64,000 nt of DNA from Gammaproteobacteria bacterium (GCA_030832095.1 JAURJT010000064.1:1-64000), one strand, 5' to 3'; positions 53,660-62,871 are shown, counted from the first letter of the stretch. Numbers and translations are program-made. Notes: generated by a model from the sequence alone, not told the origin.

Positions 53660-54955
53660 TTAACCCTTGGGGCAACCATTCTCTAATGGTTTTCCGGCAA
53701 TACGATCCTTTACCCACTCAAGATACATAGGAGCAGAAACGCCGGGAGTTGTAAAGTGTGTTTGCTCACCTGGCAGCTGCACTCTCGCTACATTCGCCCC
53801 CATTGCGCACATCTGCTTTTGATAAATCTCATGCATAACAGGAGGCACGACAGTATCTTTTGTGCCCCAGTAAATCGCGACGGGCGCGACTGGCTTTACG
53901 GGTTTGACACTACCATCAACAAACGCCTTAATCCATGCCGAAGAGTTGCTGGCTTGGGGATTCACTAGAGATTTATATTTGTCTCCATAGGCATAGTTAA
54001 ATGAATCACCCATCACATGAACGCATTTGTTACTTGATAGTTGATCGGCGGCCTTTGCACCTTCTTCAGTCAGCAAATCGGTGAGCTTAAGCTCGGGGTA
54101 AGCGGCCTGAGTGCCCCAAAGCCCCATCATAAAGTGGGTAAATAAGAATACGTTAGAAACATTCGCCTCAGTGAACCCTTTCATGACTTTGATCGCACTA
54201 GCTTCATCGAGCGGAGCTTTTGGAAGCAGAGCTGCTAAATCTTCTGGTGCCAAGGCGACAAATCCAAGATACTGCAGATTGTCTGCGGCAGTGCCCTGTT
54301 GAGCCTGATAGTCTGGAAGACTCGCAGCGGCAATCACTGCACCACCACCCTGTGACCAACCATACACAACCGTCTTTTTGCCCGCACCGATTTCTGTCAT
54401 AGAGCTTGCTGCTCGCGCGGAGTTAATGACATCTCTACCATTGGTTTGCGCAACGGCATATTGATGCTTACCACCACCGCCAAGACCTTGGTAGTCTGTA
54501 GCAACCACGACGTAACCTTCGTTGATAAACTCTTGGCCCTTCGGAATCCCAAAGTCAGTCCAAGAGTTTCCATCCATCAGAAAATATTGATTCAGCGCAC
54601 GAGTTGGATCGATGACTTGGGAGGGGCCACAGTTTTGGGCAGAGCCTGTTGTGCCATGCGCCCAGGCCAAAATGGGCCTGCCTTCTTTGGGGGCTGGGCC
54701 AACAGGGGCAATCACCAGTGCCGTAACGATTGTCTTACGCTCACCGACATCAGATGAAATGTAGGCAATTTTCCAAGCCTGTGCGCCTTTGAGTGATGTC
54801 TGAATCTGCTCTTTTTTGATCACTTGGCCTAACACTCCAGTCGGGCTCATTTGTATGACTGACTCATAAAAAGGCGCAACAGGAGGCGCTGCCAACGCAT
54901 TAGAAAAAGCAAAACACAAACTCGCGACGGCTAGGTTTTGAACTAGTGATTGCAT
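53660..54955 (-). CDS. Secreted lipase/esterase, secretory-lipase (LIP) family
   Basis: 431 residues. The signal peptide ends near ALAAP. Alpha/beta-hydrolase triad: nucleophile in VYGWSQGGGAVIAA (Ser near residue 200), Asp in IYWGTKDTVVPPVMHEIY and His in PGEQTHFTTPG. GRPILAWAHGTTGSAQNCGP is the family's oxyanion-region motif. It hydrolyses esters or triacylglycerols outside the inner membrane. Single gene. Cys residues near residues 108 and 312 may pair. Confidence 0.88.
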   Translation of the reverse strand: MQSLVQNLAVASLCFAFSNALAAPPVAPFYESVIQMSPTGVLGQVIKKEQIQTSLKGAQAWKIAYISSDVGERKTIVTALVIAPVGPAPKEGRPILAWAHGTTGSAQNCGPSQVIDPTRALNQYFLMDGNSWTDFGIPKGQEFINEGYVVVATDYQGLGGGGKHQYAVAQTNGRDVINSARAASSMTEIGAGKKTVVYGWSQGGGAVIAAASLPDYQAQQGTAADNLQYLGFVALAPEDLAALLPKAPLDEASAIKVMKGFTEANVSNVFLFTHFMMGLWGTQAAYPELKLTDLLTEEGAKAADQLSSNKCVHVMGDSFNYAYGDKYKSLVNPQASNSSAWIKAFVDGSVKPVKPVAPVAIYWGTKDTVVPPVMHEIYQKQMCAMGANVARVQLPGEQTHFTTPGVSAPMYLEWVKDRIAGKPLENGCPKG

Positions 54956-55175
54956 ATGTCATTCCTGTGGATGTCAATATATTAAGTGATACGTTCTTAA
55001 GCGGGTCATTTGTAAGCGCTCGCCAAGAATAAAGTTTCACTGACTCATCAAAGCACGCCGAAGCACTCAATGTCGTGCTTTACGAGAGTAAAATCCTAAC
55101 ATGATATATTTATTTGGTCTTCCAAACTAAGGGGCCAAAAACTTGAATAAACGAATTTTTTTAGCCCTTTAAATC

Positions 55176-55958
55176 ATGAAAAAAACAGCCCTCATCGCCG
55201 CAACGTTATTCAGTACGTTTACCTCACTGAACACATACGCCCAAGATAAACCGGTTGTCGTCCCTCAAGTGACTAACGAATGGCGCGGCTCGATTTCTCC
55301 CTACCTGTGGGGTGTCAATGTGAATGGGTCGCTCTATTACGACCAGTCGAAATTAGGCACGGTCAGTATGGGAACAGGTCAATTGTTGCAAGATCTAAAT
55401 GTTGGTGGAATGCTTTTTGCCGAATTACATACAGGTAATTTCGGTGTCATGGCTGATTTGTTTTACGCAAAAATGACATTGAACAAATCATCCGTTGTTC
55501 GCCAAGTGGATCTTGGTTCGAAGACTACGCTAGAAACTGGGGTCTATACCTTGGCAGGTACCTATACTTTGCATAACACCAATAATAGTTATATTGACGC
55601 CCTTGCAGGTGTGCGTATTTTGTCCTTGAACACAACAACCAAGATCAGCATCGGGGATACTCCGTATAGCGCGGTTGCAAAAATGTCGTCGACCATCGCT
55701 GACCCAGTCGTGGGTGTAAAAGGACGTTTTCGTATTGCTGATACAGATTATTTTGTTCCGTTTTACGTGGATGTGGGGGGTGGCAGCTCAAGTACCCAGG
55801 TCACCTCGCAACAGATACTTGGCGTTGGCAAAGCTTTCGAATGGGGTGAGGCCACCCTCGCATTTAAGAATTTGTATTACAAACAAAAAAGTCAAAGCAG
55901 CGCTACGGCCGATCTCAACATGTATGGCGTGCTCGTGGGGGCAACGTTTAGATTCTGA
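55176..55958 (+). CDS. Outer-membrane beta-barrel protein, unknown
   Basis: 260 residues. Signal peptide ends near TYAQD. WRGSISPYLWGVNVNGSLYY, NVGGMLFAELHTGNFGVMAD and a C-terminal VLVGATFRF ending in Phe give the pattern of small outer-membrane barrels similar to bacterial proteins with a porin-like fold. About ten to twelve strands are likely. The role is unknown. The gene is AT-richer than the core genes around it. The abi-like repeat copy begins 20 bases after its stop. Confidence 0.7.
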   Translation: MKKTALIAATLFSTFTSLNTYAQDKPVVVPQVTNEWRGSISPYLWGVNVNGSLYYDQSKLGTVSMGTGQLLQDLNVGGMLFAELHTGNFGVMADLFYAKMTLNKSSVVRQVDLGSKTTLETGVYTLAGTYTLHNTNNSYIDALAGVRILSLNTTTKISIGDTPYSAVAKMSSTIADPVVGVKGRFRIADTDYFVPFYVDVGGGSSSTQVTSQQILGVGKAFEWGEATLAFKNLYYKQKSQSSATADLNMYGVLVGATFRF

Positions 55959-55977
55959 GGCGAACGTTGGCTGGACT

Positions 55978-56151
55978 TTTTCTGTACAAGCTCACTCAAG
56001 AAAACCCGCCAAGGCTATGTGCGTAAGCATATCCTCAAACCGGTGGGTTACTTTTTTGTGAAATCGAATTTTGCAGTGAACACACCCTGGTAACAACTAA
56101 ACGGCTTTTCAAGAAACTCTCTACTTCTTGCGCGCAACAGGCAGCTCATCT
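55978..56151 (+). pseudogene. Duplicate of the structured RNA plus decayed abi start
   Basis: Matches 52372-52545 at an offset of 3606: CTGTACAA, the large stem-loop (55999-56045) with T6, then CTGGTAACAACTAAACGG in the place of the abi start. The reading frame continues with relatives of the abi N-terminus (TTKRLFKKLSTSCAQQA) and then diverges. No HEPN part follows, so this is a truncated remnant, though the RNA part could still be transcribed and fold. Confidence 0.75.
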
Positions 56152-56154
56152 TCA

Positions 56155-56304
56155 TCAAAAGGTTCTCCACGAACCTAGTGGTAAGCCACCTGCCTCAGTG
56201 TCTGCGTTGTAGGCAGCCGTAAATTCTGCATAGTCAGCTTGCCAACGCCGATCTTGTTCTTGCTGGGCGAGTTTTCGCAAAAACACATATTCTTTCTTTG
56301 ACAT
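56155..56304 (-). CDS. CcdA-like antitoxin, short, without toxin partner
   Basis: 49 residues: MSKKEYVFLRKLAQQEQDRR, then WQADYAEFTAAYN and GLPLGSWRTF. The RRWQxDY...AAYN...GLPL..WR.F pattern is the toxin-binding end of CcdA antitoxins. The usual N-terminal ribbon-helix-helix is absent. No ccdB follows; instead the stop runs into the decayed abi repeat, which suggests that the toxin gene was lost or replaced. Too short for routine calling. Confidence 0.6.
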   Translation of the reverse strand: MSKKEYVFLRKLAQQEQDRRWQADYAEFTAAYNADTEAGGLPLGSWRTF

Positions 56305-56379
56305 ATTTATACTCAGTTAGTTTGCTTGATGGGCGGCTTTCAATCCGCATTAGCCCCCCTCGACACTAGCTGCTCCCAT

Positions 56380-56856
56380 TTACTTCAACGAGGGCCAAAG
56401 CGTTGTCACCATCAAGCCAAAAACGCTTAGGCACATAGTTGCGACTCCTCCGCCAATCCAAAGAACAACCTTGTGCGAACTTGTAAGCACTGTGACATCA
56501 GCGCGCAAGCCAGCAAAGTCTGCACGCAAACCAACAAATTCAGCTATGCAGCCATCAATCTTCGCTTCAAGGCGACCTGTCTTAGCCTCGAGCCGATCGG
56601 TTTTCTCTTCGAGCTGTTTGATCTCAGCCTTCACCTCGCTACCCAACGCAATTAAATCAGCCTTGGTTGCGTACTGCCCGCACTCTCGCTCAAGCACCTT
56701 TTGCAACTGTTTTAAATCAGCCTTGGTCGCACACTGCACGCACTCTCGTTCAAGAACCTCTTGCAATTCTTGTGCATGAACTTCAGCTTGGGCGCGAGGC
56801 AGGCCCGTATTAACCAGTTTTGTGGCGTAGGCCAAAGAATTAAACATAGTCATCAT
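56380..56856 (-). CDS. DUF1640-like coiled-coil membrane protein
   Basis: 158 residues. N-terminal FNSLAYATKLVNTGLPRAQA is the DUF1640 (CCDC90-like) start. A long coiled coil follows (EVKAEIKQLEEKTDRLEAKT), then RADFAGLRADV and a C-terminal membrane helix (VVLWIGGGVATMCLSVFGLM). The segment VLEREC-x-Q-x-ATKADL occurs twice through a 60-base tandem repeat at 56654-56773. The function is unknown. Confidence 0.75.
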   Translation of the reverse strand: MMTMFNSLAYATKLVNTGLPRAQAEVHAQELQEVLERECVQCATKADLKQLQKVLERECGQYATKADLIALGSEVKAEIKQLEEKTDRLEAKTGRLEAKIDGCIAEFVGLRADFAGLRADVTVLTSSHKVVLWIGGGVATMCLSVFGLMVTTLWPSLK

Positions 56857-57090
56857 GCATCCTTCAACATTGAATCTTTAGGCTAGACCGCCTGCAGTCT
56901 CCACTTTGAACTGCCGCAAAGTCAAACGCAATAGCCTGGGCCAAACTCTTACAAACACTTACATAAGCCTGCTAAAAAGAGCTATAAACCCGCCCTAATC
57001 GTCTGACGACAAAGCGAGCCAAGCCAGGCGTGCCATCCCAACCAAAATCGGCCATAATCCTAGTCAAACAACATTGATACGAGACAAGCC

Positions 57091-58239
57091 TTGAAAATCA
57101 CCGCAATCACGGCAATCCCCTTGTCCTTTCGCCTTGATCAGGGCAAGACCGTCACGATGGGGATTGGCAGCACGACCAAGCGTGACACCATTATTGTGCG
57201 GGTCGAAACCTCTGAAGGCATTACGGGGTACGGCGAAGCCCACCCTGGCCGCAGCCCCGGGGCCGTGGTCAGCCTGATTCACAATACGCTGGCCCCGATG
57301 CTGATTGGCATGAACGCGACCGACGTCATTGGCGTTTGGAAGCGTGTGCATCGTATGCAGCTTTCAAGCCACGGGGTAGGCTCGGGCGCCTCGCTTGGTT
57401 TATCGGGCATCGACATGGCGCTTTGGGATATTCGCGGCAAAGCCGCCAAGATGCCCTTGTATGAACTGCTGGGCGGTAGCAAGCGTCGTTTGCCCGCCTA
57501 CGCTGGTGGCATCTCGTTAGGCTATCAACCCAAAGAGTCTCTGGCCGAAGAAGCCCAAGAGTATGTGGCGCGGGGCTACAAAGCGATCAAGCTCAGACTA
57601 GGCGATAGCGCAAAAGCCGATATTGAGCGTGTGCTGCACGTGCGCAAGGTACTGGGCGACGATATTGATATTTTGACTGATGCCAACACTGCCTACACCT
57701 TGGCTGACGTTCGACGCGTATTGCCTGTGCTGGCAGACATCAAAGCCGGCTGGCTTGAAGAACCTTTTGCCTGTAACGATTTTTCGTCTTACCGCGAAGC
57801 TGCAAAGATTACGTCACTTGTGCCGATCGCCGCCGGCGAAAATCATTATGGTCGCTTTGAGTTTGCGCAGCTACGCGAAGCGGGTGCGGTGCAGATCTGG
57901 CAGCCCGACTTATCAAAATGCGGTGGTATTACCGAAGGCCTAGCCATTGCAGCCATGGCATCGGCGTATCGTATCCCCATGCACACGCACAGTTCAGCCA
58001 CAGGCATTAACCATGCAGCCACCATTCACTTTATGGCGGCCATTGAAAATTCAGGCTACTTTGAGGCTTGCGTGTCGCACTTTAATCCCTTGCGCGATAT
58101 GTTTGGCACCACCTTTGAGATTGGCGCAGACGGTTGCGTTGAACCGCTCGACAAACCTGGGATTGGGCTTGAGATTGATGAATCGTTGTTTGCCAAGTAT
58201 CCACTCATTGATGGGCCTGGCTATGTTGTGAAATTTTAA
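57091..58239 (+). CDS. Mandelate racemase/muconate lactonizing enzyme family protein
   Basis: 382 residues, TTG start (GAGA ahead). Enolase-superfamily features: VETSEGITGYGEAHPG in the cap domain, LWDIRGKAAKMPLYELLGG, base motif AIKLRLG (K-x-R, about residue 171), metal ligands in ILTDANTAY, WLEEPFACND and AAGENHYG, and PMHTHSSATGINHAA. It probably abstracts an alpha-proton from a carboxylate substrate. It is first of a three-gene set with a Bug receptor and another family member. Confidence 0.87.
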   Translation: MKITAITAIPLSFRLDQGKTVTMGIGSTTKRDTIIVRVETSEGITGYGEAHPGRSPGAVVSLIHNTLAPMLIGMNATDVIGVWKRVHRMQLSSHGVGSGASLGLSGIDMALWDIRGKAAKMPLYELLGGSKRRLPAYAGGISLGYQPKESLAEEAQEYVARGYKAIKLRLGDSAKADIERVLHVRKVLGDDIDILTDANTAYTLADVRRVLPVLADIKAGWLEEPFACNDFSSYREAAKITSLVPIAAGENHYGRFEFAQLREAGAVQIWQPDLSKCGGITEGLAIAAMASAYRIPMHTHSSATGINHAATIHFMAAIENSGYFEACVSHFNPLRDMFGTTFEIGADGCVEPLDKPGIGLEIDESLFAKYPLIDGPGYVVKF

Positions 58240-58332
58240 GTCGGTAACGACGTGCGCATAGAACTTCTCGAATCACCGTAACAATATTCCTCGAATCAAT
58301 AGAGCAAAACTTCTCTCATCACCGGAGGCATC

Positions 58333-59307
58333 ATGTTTAAAGCAGTTGCAAAACTTTTCGCACCGCTCATTGCTGCTCTTGCAATGATCGCGCCGGCACA
58401 CGCACAAACGTTTCCAGAGCGCTCAGTCAAAATCGTAGTGCCCTACCCACCAGGTGCCTTTAACGATTCGTTGGCACGTATGTCTAGCGAAAAGCTCACC
58501 AAGCTTTGGAACCAAACCGTTGTGGTTGAAAACAAGCCCGGTGGCAATACCACCATTGGGAATAACTACGTGGCCAAGTCGGCTGGTGACGGCTACACGA
58601 TTTTAGTTACGCCGCTACCCTTCTCGGCCTTACCGGCCCTGTACGGAAGCAAACTTCCCTACGATGCGCTGAATGATTTTCAAGCGCTGATTTTGGCTGG
58701 CGTTGCCAACAACGTACTGGCGACTCGCAAGGGTCTTGGTATCAAAGACGTCAATGAGTTAATTGCCTATGCCAAAAAGAATCCGGGCAAACTCAACTAC
58801 GGCTCTACCGGCTCTGGCTCGTCAAACCATCTGTCGATGGAACTACTGATGAGTATGACTGGCATCAAACTCACGCACGTGCCCTACAAAGGCAGCGCCC
58901 CCGCAGTGGCAGCGCTGATGGCGGGTGAAATCGACGTACTCTTTGACAATATCCCAAACATTCTTGGGCAAATCAAAGCGGGCACTGTGACAGCGATTGC
59001 GGTCACAGGCTTAAAACCTTCGCCACTTTTACCTGGCATCCCAACAGTTGCTGAAACCGGCGCCCCTGGTTTTGAAGTGAACGTCTGGTTTGGCATGCAA
59101 GTGCCTGCAGCAACACCCAAAGCAGTTGTGGCTCAGGTTAATCGTCAACTCGCTGCAATCTTTCGCGAACCCGACATTACCAAACGCTTTACTGATGCCG
59201 GCGTAGAGGTGGTTGCAAGTACCCCTGAAGAATTTAGCGCGCTACTCAAAAGCGAAGTCGCTAAATGGGGCAAAGTCGTTAAAGACGCAAATATTAAAAT
59301 TGAGTAA
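58333..59307 (+). CDS. Bug/TctC-family tripartite tricarboxylate receptor
   Basis: 324 residues. Signal peptide ends near PAHAQT; GGAGG is seen just ahead of the ATG. Landmarks: FPERSVKIVVPYPPGAFNDS, VVENKPGGNTTIGNNYVAKS, DGYTILVTPLPF, THVPYKGSAPAVAALMAGEI and IPTVAETGAPGFEV. It lies between two enolase-superfamily genes, so its ligand is likely the acid they process. No TctAB permease nearby. Confidence 0.94.
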   Translation: MFKAVAKLFAPLIAALAMIAPAHAQTFPERSVKIVVPYPPGAFNDSLARMSSEKLTKLWNQTVVVENKPGGNTTIGNNYVAKSAGDGYTILVTPLPFSALPALYGSKLPYDALNDFQALILAGVANNVLATRKGLGIKDVNELIAYAKKNPGKLNYGSTGSGSSNHLSMELLMSMTGIKLTHVPYKGSAPAVAALMAGEIDVLFDNIPNILGQIKAGTVTAIAVTGLKPSPLLPGIPTVAETGAPGFEVNVWFGMQVPAATPKAVVAQVNRQLAAIFREPDITKRFTDAGVEVVASTPEEFSALLKSEVAKWGKVVKDANIKIE

Positions 59308-59399
59308 AAGGGACTCGCGGGATATGACGAGGGTGAGTGAATACCGCCCTCGACGCGGGTCGACCTGTGAAGTATTGTGAAAAAAATTTGAGTCACCAA

Positions 59400-60509
59400 A
59401 TGAAAATTAAAGATGTCACCCTCACCTTGTTTAGCTGGGATGATATCCCTGCAACAAGCTATGGCGCGCACACGGGTCGTTTCTCGGGCGGCAGTAAGCT
59501 TGGCCTGCTCGCCATCACCACCGATCAAGGGATCACAGGTCACGCTTTTTTAGGCTCAGCGTTTTATCCTGCCGATATGGATGGCGCAAGCTTGATTAAG
59601 TATCTCAAGCCGATTCTGCTCAATCAAAATCCGCTTGACCGTGAACGTCTCTATAAGGCGATGTGGAAGCGCGTTCGCACCACGACCGCACGCGCCATTG
59701 GTGCGATGGATGTCGCCTTGTGGGACATCGCCGGAAAAATCGCGGACTTGCCGATTCATCAACTGCTCGGCTCTTATCGTGATCGCATTCCGGCCTATAT
59801 CAGCTCAGCTGTCTTGGCGACCCCAGAGGCGTATGCCGAAGAGGCACAGCACTACCAGTCACTAAACATGGCCGCGTACAAAATTCACCCGCCACAAGTC
59901 TGGCGCGACGATATCAAGGTGTGCGAAGCTGTGCGCAAGGCAGTCGGAGACGACTACACCTTGATGCTGGATTCGGTATGGAGTTACGACTACCCTGCCG
60001 CCTTGCGGGTTGGGCAGGCAATTGAAGCGCTTGGCTTTTATTGGTACGAAGATCCGTTAGCCGATGCGGATATCTATAATTACATTGAACTGAAAAAGCA
60101 CCTGACAATCCCCATCATGGCAACCGAATATCCAGCGGGGGGGTTGGATTCGTACGCCCCCTGGATTAAAGAACGTGCCACCGATTTCTTACGTGGCGAT
60201 GTTGCCGTAAAGGGTGGCATCACAACGCTGATCAAGACTGCGCATTTAGCTGAAGCCTTTCATTTAAATTATGAAGTGCACCACGGTGGCAACTCGCTCA
60301 ATAACTTCGCGAATTTACACGTGATCATGGCGCTTCAAAACACCGAACTTTTTGAAGTACTGTTACCAGCCGAATCTCAAAAGTATGGGCTTTTGCAAGA
60401 TATCGAAATCGATGCGCAGGGCATGATTCATGCACCCATGGCACCGGGTCTTGGCGCGCAAATCGATTTTGAACTGATCAAAAGAAAGACGCTGGGGGTG
60501 TTGACGTAA
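59400..60509 (+). CDS. Mandelate racemase/muconate lactonizing enzyme family protein
   Basis: About 369 residues from ATG 59400; an upstream in-frame start at 59337 adds a poor leader. Features: AMDVALWDIAGKIADLPIHQ, YKIHPPQVW (base region), LMLDSVWSYDY, YWYEDPLADADIYNY, IMATEYPAGG and the late His motif YEVHHGGNSLNNF. This pattern differs from the gene at 57091, so the two probably catalyse different steps or handle different epimers. The gene follows the Bug receptor by 92 bases. Confidence 0.87.
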   Translation: MKIKDVTLTLFSWDDIPATSYGAHTGRFSGGSKLGLLAITTDQGITGHAFLGSAFYPADMDGASLIKYLKPILLNQNPLDRERLYKAMWKRVRTTTARAIGAMDVALWDIAGKIADLPIHQLLGSYRDRIPAYISSAVLATPEAYAEEAQHYQSLNMAAYKIHPPQVWRDDIKVCEAVRKAVGDDYTLMLDSVWSYDYPAALRVGQAIEALGFYWYEDPLADADIYNYIELKKHLTIPIMATEYPAGGLDSYAPWIKERATDFLRGDVAVKGGITTLIKTAHLAEAFHLNYEVHHGGNSLNNFANLHVIMALQNTELFEVLLPAESQKYGLLQDIEIDAQGMIHAPMAPGLGAQIDFELIKRKTLGVLT

Positions 60510-60603
60510 CAGGATGTTTCAAGCGTCTCTGAGGCTCGCGTAAGACGATTACTGCAAACCAATTGACCGTCGTACGTTACTGAAAAATACCATTTGCAAG
60601 CGA

Positions 60604-61335
60604 TCAGGTCTTAATCTCATCGATTTGTGTCGCTTCATATTGCCGCCAGACACAAGCCCCTTTAGCAGCCTTGTCTAAAGCGGCGAGATATTTTTCGTGT
60701 GCAAAGAGGTCATCGGCACTCGGCAAAATAACCGGCAAATTCAACGCTTCAAGTCGCTGCTCGTTTGCTGCCACGCTGGCGGTTTCTGGCACGTCAAAGT
60801 TGTCGATCATCAAACTGTCTTGACCGCGCGTCATGGCTAGCCAGACTTCAGCGAGCAGCCGTGAATCTAACAGCGCGCCATGCAACTGCCGGTGTGCGTT
60901 AGACACCCCATAGCGGTCACATAACGCATCAAGAGAATTACGCTTGCCCGGATGCAAGGTTTTTGCGTGTGCAAGAGAATCGGTGACGCCCGAGCAAACA
61001 TTCGTAACAGGTTCTCGACCGATTTTCGCGAGTTCAGCATTTAGGAACTTCAAATCGAAAGGCGCATTGTGAATAATGAGTTCAGCGCCAGCAATAAAAG
61101 CCAGAAACTCATCGACCTGCTCTTCAAAACGCGGCTTCGTTGATAAAAAGTCTGTCGTCAATCCATGCACCTCAAGCGCCCCCGGATCGCTATCGCGGCC
61201 AGGGTTCAGATACGTATGAAAATCGCGGCCAGTGATACCGCGGTTAAGTACCTCAATTGCTCCGATTTCAACGATACGATGCCCATAAGCAGGGTCAAGG
61301 CCTGTCGTTTCAGTATCGAGAATAATCCAGCGCAT
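60604..61335 (-). CDS. dnaQ: DNA polymerase III epsilon subunit
   Basis: 243 residues. DEDDh exonuclease motifs: IILDTETTGLDPAYGHRIVE, IIHNAPFDLKFLNAEL and LHGALLDSRLLAEVWLAM. It proofreads within the Pol III core. Length matches the family. It lies downstream of rnhA on the same strand, a common beta/gammaproteobacterial pairing; 160 bases between them hold no gene. Confidence 0.96.
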   Translation of the reverse strand: MRWIILDTETTGLDPAYGHRIVEIGAIEVLNRGITGRDFHTYLNPGRDSDPGALEVHGLTTDFLSTKPRFEEQVDEFLAFIAGAELIIHNAPFDLKFLNAELAKIGREPVTNVCSGVTDSLAHAKTLHPGKRNSLDALCDRYGVSNAHRQLHGALLDSRLLAEVWLAMTRGQDSLMIDNFDVPETASVAANEQRLEALNLPVILPSADDLFAHEKYLAALDKAAKGACVWRQYEATQIDEIKT

Positions 61336-61495
61336 AGTTTGGGTGACCTAAAAAAAGGGCGAGCGAACGAAAGGTAATCGCTGAATAAAAAAGTGCAAAT
61401 CTACTGTAAACGGTCGGCGAGCGAAGCGTGGAACCTTCCGTGCGTTCGAACAATCCGAACCCATACTGCAACTATAGCGTGAGCGGCGCGTTATC

Positions 61496-61948
61496 TCACA
61501 TCCGCGATCGCGCATCCTCAACCCCACGGTTGGCCAGCAAGTCGGCCCGCTCGTTGCCCGGGTCTCCGGCGTGGCCCTTGACCCAATGCCAAGTGATGTC
61601 ATGCTGGGCGACTAAACCGTCTAGCAACAACCACAAGTCAGCATTTTTTACGGGTTTTTTGTCGGCCGTGCGCCAGCCGCGCTGCTTCCAACCGTGAATC
61701 CACTCGGTCATCCCCTTCATGACATATTGCGAGTCGATGTGCAGGGTCACTTTGCACGGGCGCGTCAGGGCACGCAAGGCCTCAATCACGGCCATCATTT
61801 CCATACGGTTGTTGGTGGTTAAAGGTTCGCCGCCGTGCAGCGTTTTTTCAACGTTGCCGCGCTTTAACAAAACACCCCAACCGCCCGGGCCCGGATTGCC
61901 TTTGCATGCGCCATCTGTCCAAATTTCTACGGTGTCTTCAGTATTCAT
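61496..61948 (-). CDS. rnhA: Ribonuclease HI
   Basis: 150 residues. Catalytic DEDD motifs: [47 protein letters not shown] and [14 protein letters not shown]. It degrades RNA in RNA-DNA hybrids. Normal length. It lies between the methyltransferase and dnaQ on the minus strand; 118 bases to the methyltransferase gene hold nothing recognised. Confidence 0.97.
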   Translation of the reverse strand: MNTEDTVEIWTDGACKGNPGPGGWGVLLKRGNVEKTLHGGEPLTTNNRMEMMAVIEALRALTRPCKVTLHIDSQYVMKGMTEWIHGWKQRGWRTADKKPVKNADLWLLLDGLVAQHDITWHWVKGHAGDPGNERADLLANRGVEDARSRM

Positions 61949-62066
61949 GACAAGTTTCTTAAAATTAGTGTTCTCGCCACCACAAAGAGCGAGGCGTAGT
62001 CGAGCGCATCCTGTTATTCGCGCTATTTATCCTTCGCCTGTTCGGGGAGGATTTTCTTGCATTCGG

Positions 62067-62858
62067 CTAAACAGAGTCGTCCAGCGACTTTGAGCTGGTC
62101 TTTTGCTGCAACGTTGCGCCAGCGGTCTGGCGTGCACCTTTGCGCACCGCCGCGGCAGTTTTCCAACGCGGCTTAATCAGTCGCATGCCAGCCACGCGCT
62201 TCACAGCTGAAACAACATAGACAGCGCCACAGACCGGCCACCAACGGTTGCCGGCCGCCTCGGCAAACGCAAAGCGATCTAGCCATTTTTGTGAGCGAAG
62301 TGGGGGAACATAACAGCCAAAGTGCCCTAACTCGATTTCAAACGACAACAACTTGAGCCAATCCTTCAACCGGGGCAGCGACACCTGAGCCTGAACAGGT
62401 CGCGGTAACCAAGGTGCCAAATATGGGATTCGTTGGCGTACGCCCCAAAGACTCCAGGGGTTAAATCCTGAAATAACGACCCGGCCTTCAGGCACTAGAA
62501 CACGCTCAACCTCGCGCAAGACTTGATGTGGGTGAGCACTTGCTTCTAAGCCATGCGGCAATACTAAAAGGTCTACACTCTGTGAGTCAAAAGGCAAGAA
62601 CTCTGGTTCGGCCAAGACCATGCCCGCCCAATCTGCCGCAGGTAACAGCGGTAACTCGGCACCGGCGTAGGCCTTAAAGGGCATACGGTTGGCGCGCAAA
62701 AGGTCAAGATTAGGTTGCCCCAGTTGCAACGCGTGATAGCCAAACACGTCGGCGACCATCTTATCGAAGCAGGTTTGCTCAAAGCGCTGCACATACTGGC
62801 CGAGTTCGCTCTGTCGCCACTGCTCAAAGTCTACAATAGGGGATCTTGGTTTCGACAC
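62067..62858 (-). CDS. Class I SAM methyltransferase domain protein
   Basis: 263 residues. The glycine-rich SAM loop is poorly kept, but PFDSQSVDLLVLPHGLEASA and HPHQVLREVERVLVPEGRVVISGFNPWSLWG are the late motifs of Methyltransf_11 proteins found beside gloB and rnhA in betaproteobacteria. The basic C-terminal tail is unusual. The target is unknown. Divergent from gloB with only 13 bases between, so their promoters must overlap the coding regions. Confidence 0.85.
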   Translation of the reverse strand: MSKPRSPIVDFEQWRQSELGQYVQRFEQTCFDKMVADVFGYHALQLGQPNLDLLRANRMPFKAYAGAELPLLPAADWAGMVLAEPEFLPFDSQSVDLLVLPHGLEASAHPHQVLREVERVLVPEGRVVISGFNPWSLWGVRQRIPYLAPWLPRPVQAQVSLPRLKDWLKLLSFEIELGHFGCYVPPLRSQKWLDRFAFAEAAGNRWWPVCGAVYVVSAVKRVAGMRLIKPRWKTAAAVRKGARQTAGATLQQKTSSKSLDDSV

Positions 62859-62871
62859 GTGTTCTCAAAAA

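Noticed and set aside
48242..59307. CRISPR array or transposon
   Set aside because: No regularly spaced repeats, no transposase or inverted-repeat ends were seen here or elsewhere in the window.
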